A stretch of 64,000 nucleotides of DNA, taken from the NCBI GenBank assembly GCA_038146785.1, contig JAYQSI010000002.1:1-64000 (forward strand), read 5' to 3'. Below the pieces are notes generated by a model. The model was given only the letters and a program-made list of their open reading frames with translations. It searched no databases and was not told the DNA's origin. Below are positions 61,025 to 64,000 of this stretch, one piece after another. Numbering within the stretch: the first letter of the stretch is position 1; the number at the start of each line of letters is the position of its first letter. The translations under genes and the position numbers were made by a program. Source of the stretch: VMDJ01 sp038146785 (GTDB lineage Bacteria > Pseudomonadota > Gammaproteobacteria > Chromatiales > Chromatiaceae).

Positions 61025-62686
61025 ATGTCTTATCAGGTCTTGGCGCGTCGCTGGCGTCCAAAAACCTTCTCGGAACTGGTCGGTCAAGAACACGTTGTTC
61101 GTGCGCTGAGTAATGCGCTGGATAACGATCGTTTGCACCACGCGTATCTGTTTACCGGAACCCGTGGCGTGGGCAAAACCACCATTGCGCGTATCTTGTC
61201 AAAATCACTCAACTGCGAAACCGGTGTCGGTTCACAGCCGTGTGGTGAGTGCAGTGTGTGTCGTGAGGTCGATGAAGGTCGCTTTGTGGATTTGATCGAG
61301 GTCGATGCAGCATCAAAAACCGGTGTTGATGACACTCGTGAGCTACTCGATAACGTGCCGTACGCACCAGTGCGTGGTCGCTATAAGGTGTACCTGATCG
61401 ACGAGGTGCACATGTTCTCGAACCACAGCTTTAACGCGCTGTTAAAAACGCTCGAAGAACCACCACCACACGTTAAGTTTTTGCTTGCGACCACAGATCC
61501 ACAAAAAGTACCGGTTACTGTGTTGTCGCGTTGTTTGCAGTTTGGTCTTAACCGTCTGCCCATTGAACAAATCGAAAAACAGTTTGAACACATCTTAGGT
61601 GCGGAGAACATCCAAGCCGATAAAGAAGCGCTGTATCTGATTGCGCGTGCTGCAGATGGCAGTATGCGTGATGGTCTTAGCTTGCTTGATCAAGCGATCG
61701 CTTTTGGCGGTGGCACGGTGCAGCTCGAACCTGTACGCGACATGCTCGGCGTGGTTGCAGCCGATGAGCTGCCAAAGATGCTGGCTGATGTGCATGCTGG
61801 TGATGGCCATGCGGTTGTGCAATCGATTCAAGCACTCGCGCAAGCGGCACCCGATTTCTCAGCCTTGTTAAAAGACCTGCTGACCTTGTTGCATCGTTTA
61901 AGTCTGCTTAAACATGCGCCAGATGCGTGGCAGTCAGGGTGGGGTGATGCCAGTGCCTTGCAGTCATTGGCAGATCAGTTAACGCCAGAAGATATTCAGC
62001 TGTATTACCAGATCGGCTTGGTCGGTCAGCGTGACATCACGCTCGCGCCGGATATGCAAAGCGGTTTTGAGATGGTCCTGCTGAGGATGATGGCTTTTCG
62101 CCCAGGGGCAGTGAGTGAGGCGACAACGCCAAAAGCTGCCCCGGTAAAAAAGCCTGCAGCACCGCAATCGATCGCTAAGTCAGAACCCGCGCCAGAGTCA
62201 CAAGCTGTCGCCGCTAAATCTGTCGAAGCCACAAAGCCTGTTCAACCGAAAGAAGAGCCAGTGCCGGCCCCAACAGCTGAAGCGTCACCACAAGCAAGCG
62301 TTGATTTGATGGACTGGCATAAAGTTCTGCCGCGACTCGAGATCAACGGCATGGCAGCACAGCTAGCTGCTAACTGTATGCCGGTTGCTCAAGACGGAAA
62401 CCTGTTGACCCTGTCGGTTGCTGAGAACTTTGCCAGTATGATGGGTTCAGCTGCAGAAAAACGTTTGCTCGAAGCACTGCAACGATTTGCGGGTAATAAC
62501 CTCAAATTAAAACTGCAAAGTGGGCAGGCGAGCGATACACCTGCTGAGCGTGCGCAAGTGGCGGCAGAGAACCGTCAACAACAAGCCGAACATGATGTCT
62601 TGAATGATCCGTTTGTGCGTGGTCTTCAAGAAACCTTTGATGCCGAAGTGGTCGCGGGTTCTATCCGTGCCATCGAACCGAAATAA
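61025..62686 (+). CDS. dnaX: DNA polymerase III tau/gamma subunit DnaX
   Basis: 553 residues. The ATG at 61025 gives SYQVLARRWRPKTF, the usual start. Motifs: GTRGVGKTTIAR, the zinc module CGECSVC with CETG, YLIDEVHMFS, and the sensor Arg region. A proline/alanine-rich linker follows about residue 370. It loads the sliding clamp at the fork. The longer frame back to 60887 runs through the SRP RNA and is rejected. A slippery site lies at 62146. Confidence 0.96.
   Translation: MSYQVLARRWRPKTFSELVGQEHVVRALSNALDNDRLHHAYLFTGTRGVGKTTIARILSKSLNCETGVGSQPCGECSVCREVDEGRFVDLIEVDAASKTGVDDTRELLDNVPYAPVRGRYKVYLIDEVHMFSNHSFNALLKTLEEPPPHVKFLLATTDPQKVPVTVLSRCLQFGLNRLPIEQIEKQFEHILGAENIQADKEALYLIARAADGSMRDGLSLLDQAIAFGGGTVQLEPVRDMLGVVAADELPKMLADVHAGDGHAVVQSIQALAQAAPDFSALLKDLLTLLHRLSLLKHAPDAWQSGWGDASALQSLADQLTPEDIQLYYQIGLVGQRDITLAPDMQSGFEMVLLRMMAFRPGAVSEATTPKAAPVKKPAAPQSIAKSEPAPESQAVAAKSVEATKPVQPKEEPVPAPTAEASPQASVDLMDWHKVLPRLEINGMAAQLAANCMPVAQDGNLLTLSVAENFASMMGSAAEKRLLEALQRFAGNNLKLKLQSGQASDTPAERAQVAAENRQQQAEHDVLNDPFVRGLQETFDAEVVAGSIRAIEPK
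62146..62152 (+). promoter_or_regulatory. Programmed -1 frameshift heptamer in dnaX
   Basis: A AAA AAG in the right phase (GTA AAA AAG, codons 374-376). After a -1 slip eight codons follow, then TAA at 62176-62178, giving a gamma product of about 384 residues. I see no strong stem-loop downstream. Confidence 0.85.
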
Positions 62687-62706
62687 CCAACCGAGAGATG
62701 TAAAAG

Positions 62707-63027
62707 ATGAAAGGTGGAATTGGTAACTTAATGAAACAAGCGCAAAAGATGCAGGCTGATCTGCAGAAGGCGCAAGAAGAACTCGCAAAAGCTGAGATCA
62801 CCGGTGAGTCAGGTGGTGGCTTAGTTAGCGTAACGCTTAACGGTAAACACGAAGTGCGTCGCGTGCAGATTGATGACTCGGTACTTGATGATAAAGAGAT
62901 GCTCGAAGATCTCGTCGCCGCTGCAATGAATGATGCCGTGCATAAGCTTGAAGCTCATAGCAAAGAACAAATGGCTGGCGTAACCGCTGGTATCAACTTA
63001 CCACCGGGTATGAAGTTACCTTTCTAA
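62707..63027 (+). CDS. ybaB: YbaB/EbfC-family nucleoid-associated protein
   Basis: 106 residues. Long N-terminal helix (MKQAQKMQADLQKAQEELAKAEITGESGGG) and the family pattern VSVTLNGKHEVRRVQIDDS. It binds DNA as a dimer and is a regular neighbour of dnaX and recR. It starts 20 bases after dnaX and shares one base with recR (TAATG). Confidence 0.95.
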   Translation: MKGGIGNLMKQAQKMQADLQKAQEELAKAEITGESGGGLVSVTLNGKHEVRRVQIDDSVLDDKEMLEDLVAAAMNDAVHKLEAHSKEQMAGVTAGINLPPGMKLPF

Positions 63028-63632
63028 TGAGCGACGCTTCGCTACTGTCGCAACTGATCGATGCACTGCGTTGTTTGCCCGGTGTTGGGCCAAAGTCTGC
63101 GCAACGCATGGCATTTCATTTGTTAGAACGTAACCGTGAAGGCGGTCGACGTTTATCGGTTGTGCTTGCCGATGCCATGGAACAAATTGGTCATTGCAAA
63201 ACCTGCCGAACACTCACCGAAAAAGAAATCTGCAAACTCTGCGCGCGTCCTGAGCGTGCTAATGGTGCTTTATGCGTGGTTGAGAACCCCATGGATGTGA
63301 TGGCGATTGAACAAGCTACTGACTTTCGGGGTTTGTATTACGTGCTTAATGGTCGTTTATCACCTCTCGATGGCATTGGGCCTAAAGAACTTGGTTTGGA
63401 TCAATTGCGTGAGCGTTTGAAAAGCGGCGAGATCAACGAATTGATCTTAGCGATGACGACCACGGTAGAAGGCGAAGCTACCGCGCATTACATCAGTGAG
63501 ATGGCAGAAGGTGTGGTTGAAAATATCTCGCGTATTGCGCATGGTGTACCCCTTGGGGGCGAGCTGGAATATGTCGACAGCGGCACGTTGGCGCATGCAT
63601 TTGCAGGTAGGCAGAAAATAATTAACAAATAG
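63027..63632 (+). CDS. recR: Recombination protein RecR
   Basis: 201 residues. Helix-hairpin-helix (LPGVGPKSAQRMAFHLL), zinc finger (CKTCRTLTEKEICKLC) and Toprim domain (CVVENPMDVMAIE). It acts with RecF and RecO in gap repair. It is translationally coupled to ybaB. Confidence 0.97.
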   Translation: MSDASLLSQLIDALRCLPGVGPKSAQRMAFHLLERNREGGRRLSVVLADAMEQIGHCKTCRTLTEKEICKLCARPERANGALCVVENPMDVMAIEQATDFRGLYYVLNGRLSPLDGIGPKELGLDQLRERLKSGEINELILAMTTTVEGEATAHYISEMAEGVVENISRIAHGVPLGGELEYVDSGTLAHAFAGRQKIINK

Positions 63633-63641
63633 GTAATCGCA

Positions 63642-63986
63642 ATGAGTGACTGTATTTTTTGCAAAATTGTTAGCGGTGATATTCCATCCGACAAAGTTTA
63701 TGAAGATGATTTAGTCATCGGTTTTCGTGACCTTAATCCGCAAGCGCCACATCATTATTTGTTAATCCCTAAGCAACATATCGCCACGATCAATGATGTG
63801 GATCAAAGTAACGAAGCGATCATGGGGCGTTTATATTCCGCTGCAGCAAAATTAGCCAAAGAGCTCGGTTTTGATGAAGCGGGTTACCGTGCGGTGATGA
63901 ACTGTAATGGTGATGGTGGTCAGACGGTGTATCACGTGCATCTTCATTTGTTGGCGGGTCGTCAACTCACTTGGCCTCCAGGCTAG
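63642..63986 (+). CDS. hinT: HIT-family nucleotide hydrolase (HinT type)
   Basis: 114 residues. CIFCKIVSGDIPSDKVYEDD at the N-terminus and the catalytic triad HVHLH near the C-terminus (YHVHLHLLAGR). HinT cleaves purine nucleoside phosphoramidates and adenylated intermediates. The length is normal for the family. It lies 9 bases after recR. Confidence 0.94.
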   Translation: MSDCIFCKIVSGDIPSDKVYEDDLVIGFRDLNPQAPHHYLLIPKQHIATINDVDQSNEAIMGRLYSAAAKLAKELGFDEAGYRAVMNCNGDGGQTVYHVHLHLLAGRQLTWPPG

Positions 63987-64000
63987 TCTATGGCGCAGAT

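Noticed and set aside
63990..64000. Start of another gene at the window end
   Set aside because: An ATG is present, but only 11 bases remain, too little to support a call.

Overview
This 64 kb window looks like chromosome of a gammaproteobacterium of moderate GC that can grow on one-carbon and small organic compounds and fix CO2. The evidence is a non-carboxysomal form IA RuBisCO operon (cbbL-cbbS-cbbQ-cbbO), a periplasmic cysteine-type formate dehydrogenase with its maturation genes, a tungsten aldehyde:ferredoxin oxidoreductase operon, and gammaproteobacterial housekeeping blocks (ffs-dnaX-ybaB-recR, znuACB-zur, purKE). The gene content suits a marine sulfur-oxidiser or methylotroph of the Thiotrichales type, but no taxonomic marker in the window settles the genus.

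Layout. 1-4810: copper-handling genes (CopL-like fragment, outer-membrane efflux protein, Tat-exported multicopper oxidase, CusF-like protein, DUF302 protein, cytochrome c, HMA chaperone). They end next to a 3' fragment of an initiator-tRNA gene (5248-5292) and a 53-bp direct repeat (5282-5334 and 7079-7131), which looks like an island edge. 5344-9750: an FMN-dependent glutamate-synthase-like protein, CspA, a lytic transglycosylase-like lipoprotein, and MobB/MobA. 10042-23079: formate dehydrogenase regulon, with a sigma54 activator whose receiver lacks the phospho-acceptor Asp, a molybdate/tungstate-type HTH regulator, FdhD, MoaA, DUF3305/DUF3306 proteins, a polyferredoxin, a TorD chaperone, a Tat peptide and FdhABC. 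Three well-formed sigma54 promoters serve it. 23182-32561: tungsten module (MoaD, an unknown protein, AorA, AorB, AorC, MoeA, a membrane protein, a second HTH/PBP-like regulator, and the convergent tupBCA tungstate transporter, fronted by a 37-bp palindrome).

32679-42695: an old-yellow-enzyme gene, then a GntR regulator, TRAP transporter, malonyl-CoA decarboxylase, TauE-like permease, malonyl-CoA synthetase, thioesterase and quinone reductase, which reads as malonate uptake and breakdown. 42685-44713: TVP38 membrane protein, ArsJ, truncated pilin. 44822-51066: zinc uptake, purine genes, SulP transporter. 51160-54454: two hypothetical proteins, two Bax-like glucosaminidases, a metallo-beta-lactamase-fold lipoprotein. 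54451-60805: cbb operon and divergent cbbR. 60854-63986: SRP RNA, dnaX with a frameshift signal, ybaB, recR, HIT protein.

How it fits together: formate oxidation in the periplasm and aldehyde oxidation in the cytoplasm would feed electrons to respiration and NAD+, with RuBisCO taking up CO2. Mo/W cofactor synthesis, metal delivery and metal-sensing regulators are grouped with the enzymes they serve. Three genes (malonyl-CoA decarboxylase, malonyl-CoA synthetase, cbbR) each carry one apparent extra G or C, which may be sequence error rather than biology.
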